DNA of 64,000 bases from Methanofollis tationis (GCF_013377755.1 NZ_JABXWR010000001.1:259104-323103), one strand, 5' to 3'. Numbered from the stretch's first letter, positions 25,696-34,301 are shown. The notes: generated by a model not told the origin, from the sequence alone. Translations and numbers: made by a program.

Positions 25696-26439
25696 CTACT
25701 CGTCTCCTATGATAACCTCTTCAAACCCGAGCGCCTTTATCCTGGGAACCAGCGCCCTCGCCCGCTCCTCGAATCCGGCCGGCACCTCGATCCTGGCCGA
25801 GCGCCCCACAACCCTGACCCGCACCCGCCCGGGCACCTCCTCCCTGAGGATCGCCTCGGCCGCGGCGACCTGCCGCAGCGCCGCCGGCGTCACCTCGGCG
25901 CCTTCGGGCAGGCGGGTCGCAAGACAGGACGAGGAGGGGCGGACCGGGATCCCCCAGGCCCGCGCGAGGGCGACGATCTCCTCCTTTCCCATCTCGCAGG
26001 CGGCAAACGGGCTGACGACGCCGAGTTCCCGCAGGGCCCGGACGCCCGGACGCTCGCCGGGATCGTCGCCGGCATGCGTCCCGTCGGCGACCGAGGCATA
26101 GTCGTGCGCGCGTGCCCACCCGGCGACCTCTTCCATCATCCGCCGCTTGCAGAGATAACAGCGCTCAGGGGCGTTGAACCGCACCGCCTCGATGGCGAGC
26201 ATATCGACGTGCAGGAGGGTGTGCGGAACACCGAGCGCCGCCGCCACCTCTGCAGCCTGCCCTGCCTCGCCGGGGGGCGCAAGCCCGGTCTCCACGGTCA
26301 CCGCCGCCACCGTCGCCCCGGCCTTCGTCGCCGCCGCCAGGAGAACGGCGCTGTCCGTCCCTCCCGAGAGGGCGACGACGACGGGAGCGTGTGCGACGAG
26401 ATAGGCCCGGAGGCACTCGGGCATCTGATCGGCGATCAT
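25696..26439 (-). CDS. larE: LarE-like ATP-dependent sulfur transferase
   Basis: 247 residues. PP-loop motif SGGTDSAVL (25-33) activates the substrate with ATP. Cysteines C94 and C97 (ERCYLCKRRMM) and C172 (SSSCLATRLPEG) fit the three-cysteine form of LarE, thought to bind a [4Fe-4S] cluster used to deliver sulfide; the single-cysteine form sacrifices its own sulfur. LarE adds sulfur to pyridinium-3,5-biscarboxylate mononucleotide for the nickel-pincer cofactor. LarB is encoded 29 kb away in this window. Overlaps the NifX-like gene by four bases and abuts thiI. Confidence 0.85.
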   Translation of the reverse strand: MIADQMPECLRAYLVAHAPVVVALSGGTDSAVLLAAATKAGATVAAVTVETGLAPPGEAGQAAEVAAALGVPHTLLHVDMLAIEAVRFNAPERCYLCKRRMMEEVAGWARAHDYASVADGTHAGDDPGERPGVRALRELGVVSPFAACEMGKEEIVALARAWGIPVRPSSSCLATRLPEGAEVTPAALRQVAAAEAILREEVPGRVRVRVVGRSARIEVPAGFEERARALVPRIKALGFEEVIIGDE

Positions 26440-26774
26440 ACACCTTTCAGATGTGCGAGATACCGCTCCACCGCCTCTCTCGCCGTCACCTTCGGGATAT
26501 AGACGAGGTCGATCCCCTCCTCTCTGAAGATCTCCTCGGCGTGCGGGCCGAAGTGTCCGCCGGCGACGGCGTCCACCCCCTCCTCCAGCGCCTGCTCGGC
26601 GGCGGCGATCCCCGCGCCCTGTGCCATACGCCTCCCCTCGTTCTCGACGACCCGGACGGCGGCGATCGCCTCTCCCTCGACCTCGACCAGAGTGAAGGTC
26701 TCGCCCCGCCCGAAGTCCGTGGCCACAATCGCATCAAGCCCCCCCTCCCCGTCGGTGGCGACTGCAATCTTCAT
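26436..26774 (-). CDS. NifX/NafY-like dinitrogenase cofactor-binding protein
   Basis: 112 residues from MKIAVATDGEGGLDAIVATDFGRGETFTLVEVEG. The fold is the small alpha/beta domain of NifX, NafY and NifB C-terminal regions (PF02579), which bind iron-sulfur or iron-molybdenum precursor clusters. GGHFGPHAEEIF carries the conserved glycine-rich turn. Single-domain copies are common in methanogens and are not by themselves evidence of nitrogen fixation. It leads the operon with larE and thiI, which hints at handling of sulfur or metal clusters. A seven-codon upstream extension is possible. Confidence 0.85.
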   Translation of the reverse strand: MKIAVATDGEGGLDAIVATDFGRGETFTLVEVEGEAIAAVRVVENEGRRMAQGAGIAAAEQALEEGVDAVAGGHFGPHAEEIFREEGIDLVYIPKVTAREAVERYLAHLKGV

Positions 26775-26890
26775 GCGTACCTCATTTCTGTCCATCGGAT
26801 AAAGGGGTTGTGCCGCCCAAAGCCCGGGAAAACCATCTGTGCTTGCCGATCCTGTATAGAAAATTCTTTAATTCGAGGTATTCAACCTCT

Positions 26891-27520
26891 ATGTCAATGG
26901 CGAAGAAGAGCGCGAAAACAGAAGAGCCGATGAAGTTATTCTATATTTTTTACAGCGAAGAACGCTGGAATAACTGGCTTTCCTCCCTCCGGGAGGCGGA
27001 CTTCGAGGGCGATCCAGATGCAGAGGAGATGCCGCCGGGCTTCCAGACCCTCCAGAGTTTTGTCGAGGACATCACCATCTCGGTGCTGAAGATCGTCAAA
27101 CTCTACCAGAACGAGCGGTTCTCAAAGGAGGAGGCCCTTGATAAGCTCGGCGTGGTCGAGGGGATCGTGATGCGGGAGCTCCCCGAGGACGACGCCCTCG
27201 CCGAGTTCGTCGGCGGGGTGCAGATCTCGCTGCTCGCGCTCTTCGCCTCGTGCCGCTCCTATCTCGAGGGCGGTTATGAGGCCGACCCGAAGGCCCTGGT
27301 GAAGGAAGGAAGAAAAGTCGCCGGGGACGACCCCGAAGCGGCGCTCGATGTGGCGGCAAAACTCGGCGCCCAGATGATCGGCGGCGGCAAGTGGAGCGCC
27401 ACCTACCTCAAGAGCAAGGACGAACCGACGATCTTCGACGAGTGGCTCGCTGAGATTGAGACGATCTCCGAGGCGGTCGCCTCCCTGAAGAACTTCGACG
27501 AAGAGCCCGGTGAAGTATAG
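26891..27520 (+). CDS. conserved archaeal protein, DUF2150-like
   Basis: About 209 residues from MSMAKKSAKTEEPMKLFYIFYSEERWNNWLSSLREADFEG; the start could be two codons later. The WNNWL opening and the helical, acidic body resemble the DUF2150 family of methanogens and haloarchaea, whose role is unknown. No catalytic motif was found. A GAGGT lies 12 bases before the start inside a short inverted repeat (gaggt-attca-acctc), and ttctttaatt further up may be the promoter. Its stop overlaps the GTG start of the next gene by one base. Confidence 0.7.
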   Translation: MSMAKKSAKTEEPMKLFYIFYSEERWNNWLSSLREADFEGDPDAEEMPPGFQTLQSFVEDITISVLKIVKLYQNERFSKEEALDKLGVVEGIVMRELPEDDALAEFVGGVQISLLALFASCRSYLEGGYEADPKALVKEGRKVAGDDPEAALDVAAKLGAQMIGGGKWSATYLKSKDEPTIFDEWLAEIETISEAVASLKNFDEEPGEV

Positions 27521-27972
27521 TGATCGCCGATCGGGCCAGGTTCAGATCCTCCCGCAAGATCGAGAGGGTCACCGGCCTTCGCCTCCCTGACCGGGTCTTC
27601 AATACCGCCTTTCTCGAAGCCGTCGCCCCGGCGATGGGCAACCGCGCCCTCGACGCCCATGTGCGGGAGCAGCTCCTCAATATCCACCGCGATTTTCTCG
27701 CCTGCACCTGCCGGGACAACCCGAACTGCGGGTGTCCCGAGCGGAAATTCGCAAAGACGATCGTCGAGTACCGGGAGACCGGGCTCGACCACCGGCAGAT
27801 CTCTGAGACGATCCTGGAGGAGTACGGGATCGAGGTCTTCCCCGCCGATATCCTCTCGTTTCTCGAAGAGTCGGTCCATGTGCTCGAGGTGATCAGGGAG
27901 GTGGCCAGGATCGAGGGCCGCACCGACCTGATGAAGGAGACCGACCGGCACATCAAGAACGTGGAGCGGTGA
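27520..27972 (+). CDS. conserved archaeal protein with Cys cluster, DUF5814-like
   Basis: 150 residues with a GTG start sharing one base with the previous stop. The core, RDFLACTCRDNPNCGCPERKFAKTIVEYRETGLDHRQISETILEEYGIEVFPADILSFLEESVHVLEVI, holds four cysteines (CxC, CxC) of a probable zinc or iron-sulfur site and resembles the DUF5814 domain found at the C-terminus of some archaeal helicases and as a stand-alone protein. Function unknown. Co-transcribed with the DUF2150-like gene. Confidence 0.7.
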   Translation: MIADRARFRSSRKIERVTGLRLPDRVFNTAFLEAVAPAMGNRALDAHVREQLLNIHRDFLACTCRDNPNCGCPERKFAKTIVEYRETGLDHRQISETILEEYGIEVFPADILSFLEESVHVLEVIREVARIEGRTDLMKETDRHIKNVER

Positions 27973-28383
27973 TCACCGCAGGGCTGCTCTCACCTGCTGA
28001 ACGAAATATGATATCTGGGGCAGGCGTGTGAGGATCTCCATAAGGTCGCTCTCATCAAACGTATGGTATTCGTGAGAGAGCAGGTTCCGGTAATACACCA
28101 GCGATGAAAGAGCGCGGTTCAGTTCTCTATCGATTATCCCGTCGTTCTCCAGCAGCCTGAAGATGTCCCGGTAGGTCGCTGGCGTCCCGAGGGCGGCCCC
28201 CATCACCATCTCGCTGCCGAGATCGATCACCCGGTTGAGCAGGGAGAAGAGGACCATGGAGACGGCATAATAGGTCTTTTTATCATGGAGGTCGTCTGTC
28301 GATCGGATCTGGAACTCCTTCAGGTCGGCGCAATATCGGTCGATATCCGCAAGGATGACACTGATCCGTTCACGATCGTGCAT
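27973..28383 (-). CDS. HEPN (HepT-like) toxin
   Basis: 136 residues. The helical HEPN fold with the RxxxxH ribonuclease motif in YYRNLLSHEYHTF near residue 98, and the upstream helix ending RLLENDGIIDRELNRAL. HepT-type toxins cut RNA (in some systems tRNA ends) and are silenced by AMP transfer from the partner MNT protein. Its start overlaps the MNT gene by 14 bases. Frame and motifs are intact, so this looks like a working pair. Confidence 0.85.
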   Translation of the reverse strand: MHDRERISVILADIDRYCADLKEFQIRSTDDLHDKKTYYAVSMVLFSLLNRVIDLGSEMVMGAALGTPATYRDIFRLLENDGIIDRELNRALSSLVYYRNLLSHEYHTFDESDLMEILTRLPQISYFVQQVRAALR

Positions 28384-28777
28384 GGCACTCCCCCAGCACC
28401 CGCTCAGAGCAGCGTCTGAGAATGTGAGAAAAATCCAGATATCTGCTGATGGTCCTTCCCTTCAGCCTCTGCAATTGCATCTCGTCACGGCAGAAAAGCA
28501 CCTTTCCGTCCCTGAACACACGGTACTGGATGATGAGGGGGAGGTCCTGGAAGAGGGAGAGGTCGAACCCCGGCGCACTGTTGCTGAAGAGATCCTCTTT
28601 CTCCTCTCTCTGGAGGGGGCGGGAGGCGATGATGCAGAGATCGATGTCGGAGAACGGTCGCCGGTTCCCGGTTGCCGTGGAGCCGAAGAGGACGATGGCA
28701 AGGACCGCCGGATGATCTGCAAGCGGCCCGACCACGTGGGGCCATGCCTCTGCTGCTGTTTCCATACCTTTCTTCAC
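28370..28777 (-). CDS. MntA-like nucleotidyltransferase antitoxin
   Basis: 135 residues. VLFGSTATGNRRPFSDIDLCIIA has the GSx(n)DxD motif; the C-terminal part (PLIIQYRVFRDGKVLFCRDEMQLQRLKGRTISRYLDF) is the usual MNT helical cap. Starts at MKKGMETAAEAW or MET five residues later. The promoter is probably the AT-rich stretch near 28795-28815. Paired with the HEPN gene downstream. Confidence 0.85.
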   Translation of the reverse strand: MKKGMETAAEAWPHVVGPLADHPAVLAIVLFGSTATGNRRPFSDIDLCIIASRPLQREEKEDLFSNSAPGFDLSLFQDLPLIIQYRVFRDGKVLFCRDEMQLQRLKGRTISRYLDFSHILRRCSERVLGECHARS

Positions 28778-30062
28778 CCCCTTTTAGTTGAGATGGGGAT
28801 CATATGCACATATACCTTCTGCGTCATCCTCTCACCGGGCAGATCCCGAGGTCGGCAAGGTTCCAGACGGAGAAGCCCCCCTCCCTCAGCATCTCCTTTC
28901 CCTGGACGGTGCGGGCGGCAATCCCCATCTTCACCGGCCCCGAGAGCCCCTTTACCCGCGGGATCTTCTTTTCAAGGGCGGAGAGGATGCCCCGCGCCTC
29001 CGAGAAGGTCAGGTCACGGTTCTTGATCTCCACCGCAAGGTTTCCCTGAGAGCCCAGGGCAAGGAGGTCGATCTCGTCTCCGCGCCTGTTCCACCAGGCA
29101 CCGGCCCGTTCATACTGTGCGGCCGTCTCCCGCACCAGGAGGGCCCGCACCATCTCTTCGAAGGCCCGGCCTGAAAAGCCCTTCCACTCAGAGAGGATCC
29201 TGCCCTTCAGGAGATCATAGCGCCCACCCTCGTACAGGCTCATATTCCGGTAGATATAGCGGGCATAAAACCGGAAGAAATTGTCGGAAAAGACGTACCG
29301 CCCCATCTTCGACCGGTGCCTATCCTCGGTGACCGGGACCCGGTACTCAAGGATCCCGGGGAGGTCGACGAGATCCCGCAGGTACGGCGGGAGGGAGGTC
29401 GGTGCGCGGCCGGTGAAATCGGCGATCTCCTTCTGGGCCATCTTTCCCTCTGCGATGGCGGCGAAGATCTCGTAATAGGTCGCATGCTCGCGCCCGAACT
29501 CCTCGATCATCACCTCGCTCATCTCCCGCCTGAGGGGGGCGAGGTCGTTGAGGACGAGCCGGTCAAGAGCACTGGACAGATCGGTGCAGCCGTACTTCTC
29601 CAGGAAGGTGTAGTAGTAGATTGTCCCGCCAAAGAGGAGATAGAGGTCGAGCTGCGCTGCCGGATCCCGCACGCCGATATCGTTGAGAATGGAGAAGCAG
29701 TCTCGCGGCTCGAAGGGACGGAGTGTGAGGATATTATCGGCCCGCCTGAAAAGAGGTGCATCGCCGTCCAGGAAGATCTTCCTGATCATCCCGACCGACG
29801 ATCCCGAGACGATGAGAAAGAGGTTTGACGCTCGTCCTTTGAGGTCCCAGAACCGCTGCATCTGCGAGATGAACGAGGGGTGGACCTTCTGGAAGCGCTG
29901 AAACTCGTCGAAGACGACAACCAGGGGGCGTTCATAGGAGAAGAGAAATTCGAGGAAGGCTTCCGGGGTATCGGTCCTGATGTAGCCGGGCAGGTCGAGC
30001 GTTTTCGTCATCAACTCTCCGAATTCCTCGATCAGGGCTTCGATGCTCTTGTTTGCGTCCAC

Positions 30063-31297
30063 GTGACCCCTCCCCCTCCTCTCGTCGGGGGCATCCTGGG
30101 ATGTTATCCCTGAGATTGCAGCCCCAATCTCATAATATTGATCGCCGCATTCTGGTCGCGATCCATCACCAACCCGCAATGCGGGCAGGAATGGACACGA
30201 TCAGAAAGTGTCTTTGCGACGATCATCCCACATCTGGAACATATTTGAGACGTGTTTCTGGGGTTCACCAGGATCACGCGTGAGCCAGCATCTTCCGCTT
30301 TGCTCTCTGTGATCGTGATGAACAGATTCCAGGCGACATCTGCAATACTTTTTGCCAGATGATGGTTCTTCTGCATATGTGTGATGTTCAGGTCCTCGAA
30401 CACAATCGTACCGAACCGATCCACCAACTGCCGGGAGGTCTGGTGAGCAAAATTGAGCCGTCTGTTGGCGATCCGTTCGTGGACGTGTGCGACGATCTTC
30501 CTGGCCTTCTTCCGTTCGGGAGTTCCTTTCTCTAATTTCGAGAGTTTCCTCTGCGCCTTTGCAAGGGCCTTCTCGTCGGTGCGGAAGAACCGTGGGTTCT
30601 CGATCTTCTCACCGTTTGAGAGGGTGGCAAAGGACTCTAACCCGACATCGATCCCGACTACGGTCTCTTTCTGCGGTGCAGGCGTGGGATCATACTCGAC
30701 CGAGAAGCAGGCATACCACTTTCCGGTCGAAGACCGCCGGACCGTGAGGGTCTTGATCGTCCCTTCGACCGGACGGTGGAGGACGATCTTCACATCTCCG
30801 ATCTTCGAGAGATGGAGGTGGTCCCCATTGAGTTTGAACCCTCCTTTCTGGCCTTGAGGATACGTGAAACTGTCGTATCGACCTTTCCCCTTGAACCGGG
30901 GATAACCGGGGTTTTCCCCTGCCTTCGCCCGCCGAAAAAAGGCTTTAAATGCAAGGTCCACCCTGACCTGAACATTCTGGAGGGTCTGAGCATAGACCTG
31001 TTTCAGTTCAGGGCGCTCCCTCTTCCACTGGGTCAGGATCTTGTTTGTTTCGAAAAGGGGGATAGAACGCTGTTCTTGTTCCCATGCGTCCTTTCGCAAT
31101 GCAAGGGTATCGTTATAGACCCACCGACATATCTCAAGCGTCTGCTCTAACAGAGTGACTTGAGATTTCGTTGGATAGATCCTGTACCGATATGCCCTAA
31201 GCATTGTAATGCTGCATTGATATTTACCTTAGATAGAGTTATCGGTGGACGGCATTCACCTCCTCACTGAAGGGGGAGCACTCTGCCTGCTTTGATC
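30063..31297 (-). mobile_element. IS200/IS605-group (IS1341-like) TnpB element
   Basis: Element of 1235 bases that carries only tnpB. Ends are inferred from frame restoration in the host ATPase: the left end begins right after TTCTAC on the minus strand and the right end finishes GGGGTCAC. A hairpin of the IS605 right-end kind (GCCCCC...GGGGGAGGGG) lies between tnpB and the right end. No target duplication is seen, as expected for this group. No TnpA transposase is present, so movement would need one in trans. Confidence 0.8.
30104..31204 (-). CDS. tnpB: TnpB RNA-guided nuclease homologue
   Basis: 366 residues, complete. The split RuvC active site is intact: D186 in VVGIDVGLESFA, E270 in TIVFEDLNI, and D350 in VMDRDQNAA. 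A zinc finger of four cysteines (CSRC at 322-325 and CPHC at 340-343) lies between the last two. The N-terminal part (YRYRIYPTKSQ, PRFKGKG) is the usual REC and wedge region. TnpB proteins are guided by an omega-RNA from the element's right end; here the 3' noncoding part is only about 40 bases, so the RNA would overlap the end of the gene. Confidence 0.93.
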   Translation of the reverse strand: MLRAYRYRIYPTKSQVTLLEQTLEICRWVYNDTLALRKDAWEQEQRSIPLFETNKILTQWKRERPELKQVYAQTLQNVQVRVDLAFKAFFRRAKAGENPGYPRFKGKGRYDSFTYPQGQKGGFKLNGDHLHLSKIGDVKIVLHRPVEGTIKTLTVRRSSTGKWYACFSVEYDPTPAPQKETVVGIDVGLESFATLSNGEKIENPRFFRTDEKALAKAQRKLSKLEKGTPERKKARKIVAHVHERIANRRLNFAHQTSRQLVDRFGTIVFEDLNITHMQKNHHLAKSIADVAWNLFITITESKAEDAGSRVILVNPRNTSQICSRCGMIVAKTLSDRVHSCPHCGLVMDRDQNAAINIMRLGLQSQG

Positions 31298-31459
31298 GTA
31301 GAAATAGAGGGCCTGCTTGTTCCTGCAAAACTCCCTGATCAGTTCGGTCTTCCCGACCCGCCGTCTGCCGGTGACGACCAGGAAAGAGGGTGCGGCGGCA
31401 TAGAGGTGCTCCATCAGCCCGAGTTCCGCCGTCCTGCCGTAGAAGCGCATGGTGATTGT

Positions 31460-31484
31460 GATTATAATTATTATGGATATAATC
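31460..31484. promoter_or_regulatory. inverted repeat upstream of the split ATPase
   Basis: GATTATA (31460-31466) and TATAATC (31478-31484) are exact inverted repeats in a strongly AT-rich stretch ten bases before the ATPase start. It may combine promoter and operator. The other AAA-type gene in the window (DUF4143, near 1.9 kb) also has a palindrome at its start, but the sequences differ. Confidence 0.4.
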
Positions 31485-31549
31485 ATTATCCCCGGCAGGG
31501 GTATGGAGGTGCAGATCGGTGTGGGCGCCGATGCTGTCACTCCTCTACT

Positions 31550-31753
31550 TCAGCCTCGGGCAGACCGGTTGGGTGGACACGTTGCCTCCTCTCCGAGACA
31601 GAGGTCGATGACCTCCTGGAGGTTCTTCAACGCTTCATCAAGTGTCTTCCCTTGCGTATAACACCCGGGAAGAAGAGGGCATTCTACCACATAGAAGCCA
31701 TCGTCGTCTTTACAGGCAAGAGCCGGGAGATCTATCCGATCCGTTCCGGTCAT
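31550..31753 (-). CDS. HicB-like antitoxin, orphan
   Basis: 67 residues. The HicB partial RNase H-like fold is recognisable in DGFYVVECPLLPGCYTQGKTLDEALKNLQEVIDLCL. No HicA gene (about 60 residues with a double-stranded RNA-binding fold) is next to it on either side. Many archaeal HicB-like proteins occur alone and their role is unknown. It lies 38 bases downstream of wecB on the same strand. Confidence 0.8.
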   Translation of the reverse strand: MTGTDRIDLPALACKDDDGFYVVECPLLPGCYTQGKTLDEALKNLQEVIDLCLGEEATCPPNRSARG

Positions 31754-31791
31754 TTCATCCCGTCCTCATAGCGTCCGCGCAAAACCACCCC

Positions 31792-32847
31792 TCACTCCCC
31801 CATCTGCCCGATGACCGCCGCGATCGCCCTCGCCGCCTCTCCCTTTCCGAAGACGTCCGACCGCTCCCTCTCGGGCGCGAATGTGCGGGCGGCCCCCACG
31901 ATCGCATCGTAATCGCTCCCCACGAGCACGTTCCAGCCGTCCTCGACGGTCTCCACCCACTCGGTTGTCTCCCGCATCGTGATGCAGGGGACGCCCAGGA
32001 CGTAGGCCTCTTTCTGGACGCCGCCTGAGTCGGTGAGGATCTGTTTTGCCCCGGCTTCCAGGGCGAGCATCTCCAGGTAGCCGACCGGAGGGATGAGCCT
32101 GATCCTCCTCTTCGCCTCTTCGTACAGCCCGGCGTTTTTGAGCATCTTCTCGGTCCTCGGGTGGCAGGGGAGGACGACGTCGCCAAGGTCGCCGAGCGCC
32201 CGCATGATCGCGGCGAGCCGTGCCGGGTCGTCGGTGTTCTCGGCGCGGTGGACGGTGGCGAGGCGGTAATGGTCAAGCCCGAGGTCGGCGAGAACCGGGG
32301 ATGCCCGCGCCACCTCTGCGTGCTCGAGAAGGGCGTCGACCATCACGTCGCCGGTGAGGTGGACGCCGGCGGTGATCCCCTCTCTCCGCAGGTTCTCGAC
32401 CGCCGTCTCTGTCGGGCAGAGGAGGAGGTCTGAGATATGATCGGTGAGCACCCGGTTGATCTCCTCGGGCATCCGGCGGTCGAAGCTCCGCAGGCCGGCC
32501 TCGACGTGAGCCACCGGCACGTGGAGTTTCGCCGCCGCCAGGGCGCCTGCCAGGGTGGAGTTCGTGTCGCCGTAGACGAGGAGGAGATCGGGCTCCTCGG
32601 CCAGGATCACCTCCTCGATCCCGGCGAGCATCGCCCCGGTCTGCCGGCCGTGGGTGCCCGAGCCGATCCCGAGGTTGTGGTCCGGCCGCGGGATCTTGAG
32701 CTCCTCGAAGAAGAGGTCTGACATCTCCCGGTCATAGTGCTGGCCGGTGTGGACCAGGATCTCCTCGTGCTCTTTTCTGAGTTCCCTGGAGACGGGTGCG
32801 CACTTGATGAACTGCGGGCGGGCGCCGACGACGGTGAGGATCTTCAT
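31792..32847 (-). CDS. wecB: UDP-N-acetylglucosamine 2-epimerase (non-hydrolysing)
   Basis: 351 residues, normal length. It converts UDP-GlcNAc to UDP-ManNAc for surface glycans and, in methanogens, for ManNAc-derived sugars of N-glycans. Motifs: VGARPQFIKCAPV at the start, HTGQHYD near residue 35, VEAGLRS, the nucleotide-binding stretch VHRAENTDDPARL, and TDSGGVQKEAYVLGVPCITMRETTEW. No WecC dehydrogenase is adjacent. It sits alone between toxin-antitoxin genes. Confidence 0.93.
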   Translation of the reverse strand: MKILTVVGARPQFIKCAPVSRELRKEHEEILVHTGQHYDREMSDLFFEELKIPRPDHNLGIGSGTHGRQTGAMLAGIEEVILAEEPDLLLVYGDTNSTLAGALAAAKLHVPVAHVEAGLRSFDRRMPEEINRVLTDHISDLLLCPTETAVENLRREGITAGVHLTGDVMVDALLEHAEVARASPVLADLGLDHYRLATVHRAENTDDPARLAAIMRALGDLGDVVLPCHPRTEKMLKNAGLYEEAKRRIRLIPPVGYLEMLALEAGAKQILTDSGGVQKEAYVLGVPCITMRETTEWVETVEDGWNVLVGSDYDAIVGAARTFAPERERSDVFGKGEAARAIAAVIGQMGE

Positions 32848-32948
32848 GCTGGGGAGTGTGGGAAGGGGGAGGAGATGAGGGTTTGCGATGGGGGGAGGCG
32901 GGGGTTCATCCTACGGACCTTCGTGGAGGAATCTGTAACCCTGGTGGA
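32848..32948. other. short intergenic gap
   Basis: About 100 bases upstream of wecB and downstream of the HepT gene. It should contain the wecB promoter; nothing further is distinct. Confidence 0.3.
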
Positions 32949-33308
32949 TCACTCATTCTCTGGAGGCTTCAGAGTGAGACGCATCTTCTCGATCTGCTCT
33001 CTCAACTCAGGGAGTTGCTTGGTGATGATGAACCAGACCGTCTCAGGATCGACACCGAAGTAATGGTGAATGACAACGTTTCTGAGGCCGACAATTTTTC
33101 GCCAGGGTATCCGGGCATACTGCTCCCTGAGGGTGTCGGGGATATTGCTGCAGGCCTCGCCGATCACCTCAAGGTTCCTGATCACGGCATCGAAGGTCTT
33201 TCGGTCGCTGGCGAACTCCTCTTCAGAGAGACCGCTGATATAGTCCTCAATGGCACCGATACCTTCCAGAATATCGTCAAGAAAGAAAGTAATTTCACGC
33301 TTAGACAT
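32949..33308 (-). CDS. HepT-family (DUF86) HEPN toxin
   Basis: 119 residues, complete. FFLDDILEGIGAIEDYISGLSEEEF is the first helix pair, AVIRNLEVIGEACSNIP the central helix, and GLRNVVIHHYFGVDPETVW contains the RxxxxH active site. This is the same family as the damaged toxin near 3.2 kb and shows what that one has lost. The start overlaps the MNT gene by eight bases. Confidence 0.88.
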   Translation of the reverse strand: MSKREITFFLDDILEGIGAIEDYISGLSEEEFASDRKTFDAVIRNLEVIGEACSNIPDTLREQYARIPWRKIVGLRNVVIHHYFGVDPETVWFIITKQLPELREQIEKMRLTLKPPENE

Positions 33309-33627
33309 AGACGAGGTCCCGGAAAATGGATCTCCTCAGATTTTTGCGCCGGTCGATTCCACCTTTCAGGACCAGGTCGACCTTAAGGCCGAGAAGATGC
33401 TCCAGGTCGTCCCGAAGGTCCACGACATCCCACCCGATTGGATCTGCAAGATCGACCAGGATATCCACATCGCTCCCTTCGACCTGCTCGTTTCTGGAAT
33501 AGGACCCGAAGACGCCGATCTCCCTGACGCCATATTTTCTCTGGAGATCGGGCTTTGCCTGATTAAGAATTTCAAGGATCTGCCGCACCTCCCAGGTTTC
33601 AGGGATTGTCTCGACCGTTCCGGCCAT
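33301..33627 (-). CDS. MntA-type nucleotidyltransferase antitoxin
   Basis: 108 residues starting at MAGTVETIPETWEVRQ (an ATG three codons further up is possible). GVFGSYSRNEQVEGSDVDILVDL carries GSx10DxD, followed by the VDLRDDLEHLLGLKVDLVLKGG region. Together with the HEPN gene downstream it forms a complete HepT/MntA module: the antitoxin adds AMP groups to the toxin's tyrosine in characterised cases. Confidence 0.86.
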   Translation of the reverse strand: MAGTVETIPETWEVRQILEILNQAKPDLQRKYGVREIGVFGSYSRNEQVEGSDVDILVDLADPIGWDVVDLRDDLEHLLGLKVDLVLKGGIDRRKNLRRSIFRDLVYV

Positions 33628-33793
33628 GCACTCCATTCAGCCCCTGGAATATTAACGATTCCGGTTGTGCCCGGGAGTGTTCCACAGTTTTTTCGAACCG
33701 CTCTGGAGAGAATAGACCTCTCTCGCCGTCGGCCGACAGCCGAGAAGGTTATAATGAAGGCAGAAGAGAGATGTGGGATGAGGAGGTGCGATG

Positions 33794-33994
33794 ATGCCGT
33801 CTGAGGAGAATGTGCTGTCCATGCAGGAGCGCGACCAGGTCCTCTCGCGGCTCTCCGCGATCGAAGGATTCGAGCATGTGCTCTATTACTCTGATGAGCG
33901 CTTCCTCTATGACATTGCCCTGGAGACGATCCGGGAGTTTGACGACTTCAAACACCGGTTGTATGATTATATCGGCGAGAAGGTGATAATCTGA
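33794..33994 (+). CDS. small unknown protein
   Basis: 66 residues, MPSEENVLSMQERDQVLSRLSAIEGFEHVLYYSDERFLYDIALETIREFDDFKHRLYDYIGEKVII. Not recognised; mostly helical, acidic, with a conserved-looking EGFEHVLYYSDERFLY core. A strong GAGGAGGTG precedes it, so it is probably translated; starts at 33791 and 33794 are adjacent ATGs. It lies among toxin-antitoxin genes. Confidence 0.5.
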   Translation: MPSEENVLSMQERDQVLSRLSAIEGFEHVLYYSDERFLYDIALETIREFDDFKHRLYDYIGEKVII

Positions 33995-34091
33995 CTCCAT
34001 CCCTCAGGAAGATGGCCATAGTGATCAGACCGAGGGAGATGGACAGGAGTGTTGCCCTGATCACGATTCTGCCCCTGGCAGGAGGAGAGGA

Positions 34092-34301
34092 ATGCCATAT
34101 AAATACGCAATCGAGATCTTCTACAGCGACGAGGATGAGGGGTTTATCGCCGTCGTCCCTGAGCTTCCCGGGTGCTCTGCCTTCGGTGCGACTGAGGAGG
34201 AGGCGCTGGAGGAGGTGAAGGTCGCCATCGAGCTCTGGATGACGGTCGCCCGGCAGGAAGGAAGAGAGAGATCCCCGAGCCCTCGGGCAAGGAACGGCTG
34301 A
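34092..34301 (+). CDS. HicB-like antitoxin, orphan
   Basis: 69 residues with the HicB core YAIEIFYSDEDEGFIAVVPELPGCSAFGATEEEALEEVKVAIELWMTVARQEG. GGAGGAGAGG stands directly before the ATG. No HicA is visible up- or downstream. The last ten residues are arginine- and proline-rich (ERSPSPRARNG), unlike the C-terminal DNA-binding domain of full HicB, so the protein may be cut short at its end. Second orphan HicB in this window. Confidence 0.78.
   Translation: MPYKYAIEIFYSDEDEGFIAVVPELPGCSAFGATEEEALEEVKVAIELWMTVARQEGRERSPSPRARNG

Larger units (their letters stand above)
28824..31450 (-). pseudogene. archaeal ATPase (PF01637/DUF234 type) split by a TnpB element
   Basis: The N-terminal piece (31298-31450, 51 codons) reads MRFYGRTAELGLMEHLYAAAPSFLVVTGRRRVGKTELIREF and ends ALYFY. 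The C-terminal piece (28824-30062, 412 residues) begins VDANKSIEALIEEFGEL and contains PLVVVFDEFQRF (Walker B), a winged-helix stretch and a DUF234-type nuclease-like end (GAWWNRRGDEIDLLALG...VEIKNRD). Removing 30063-31297 joins the pieces in frame as ALYFY-VDANKS, as in intact relatives. The intact protein would be 463 residues. The second piece may still be translated from an internal start. Confidence 0.85.

Noticed and set aside
31256-31540. A separate small ATP-binding protein
   Set aside because: Its sequence is the N-terminal 51 codons of the ATPase cut by the TnpB element plus element-derived codons.
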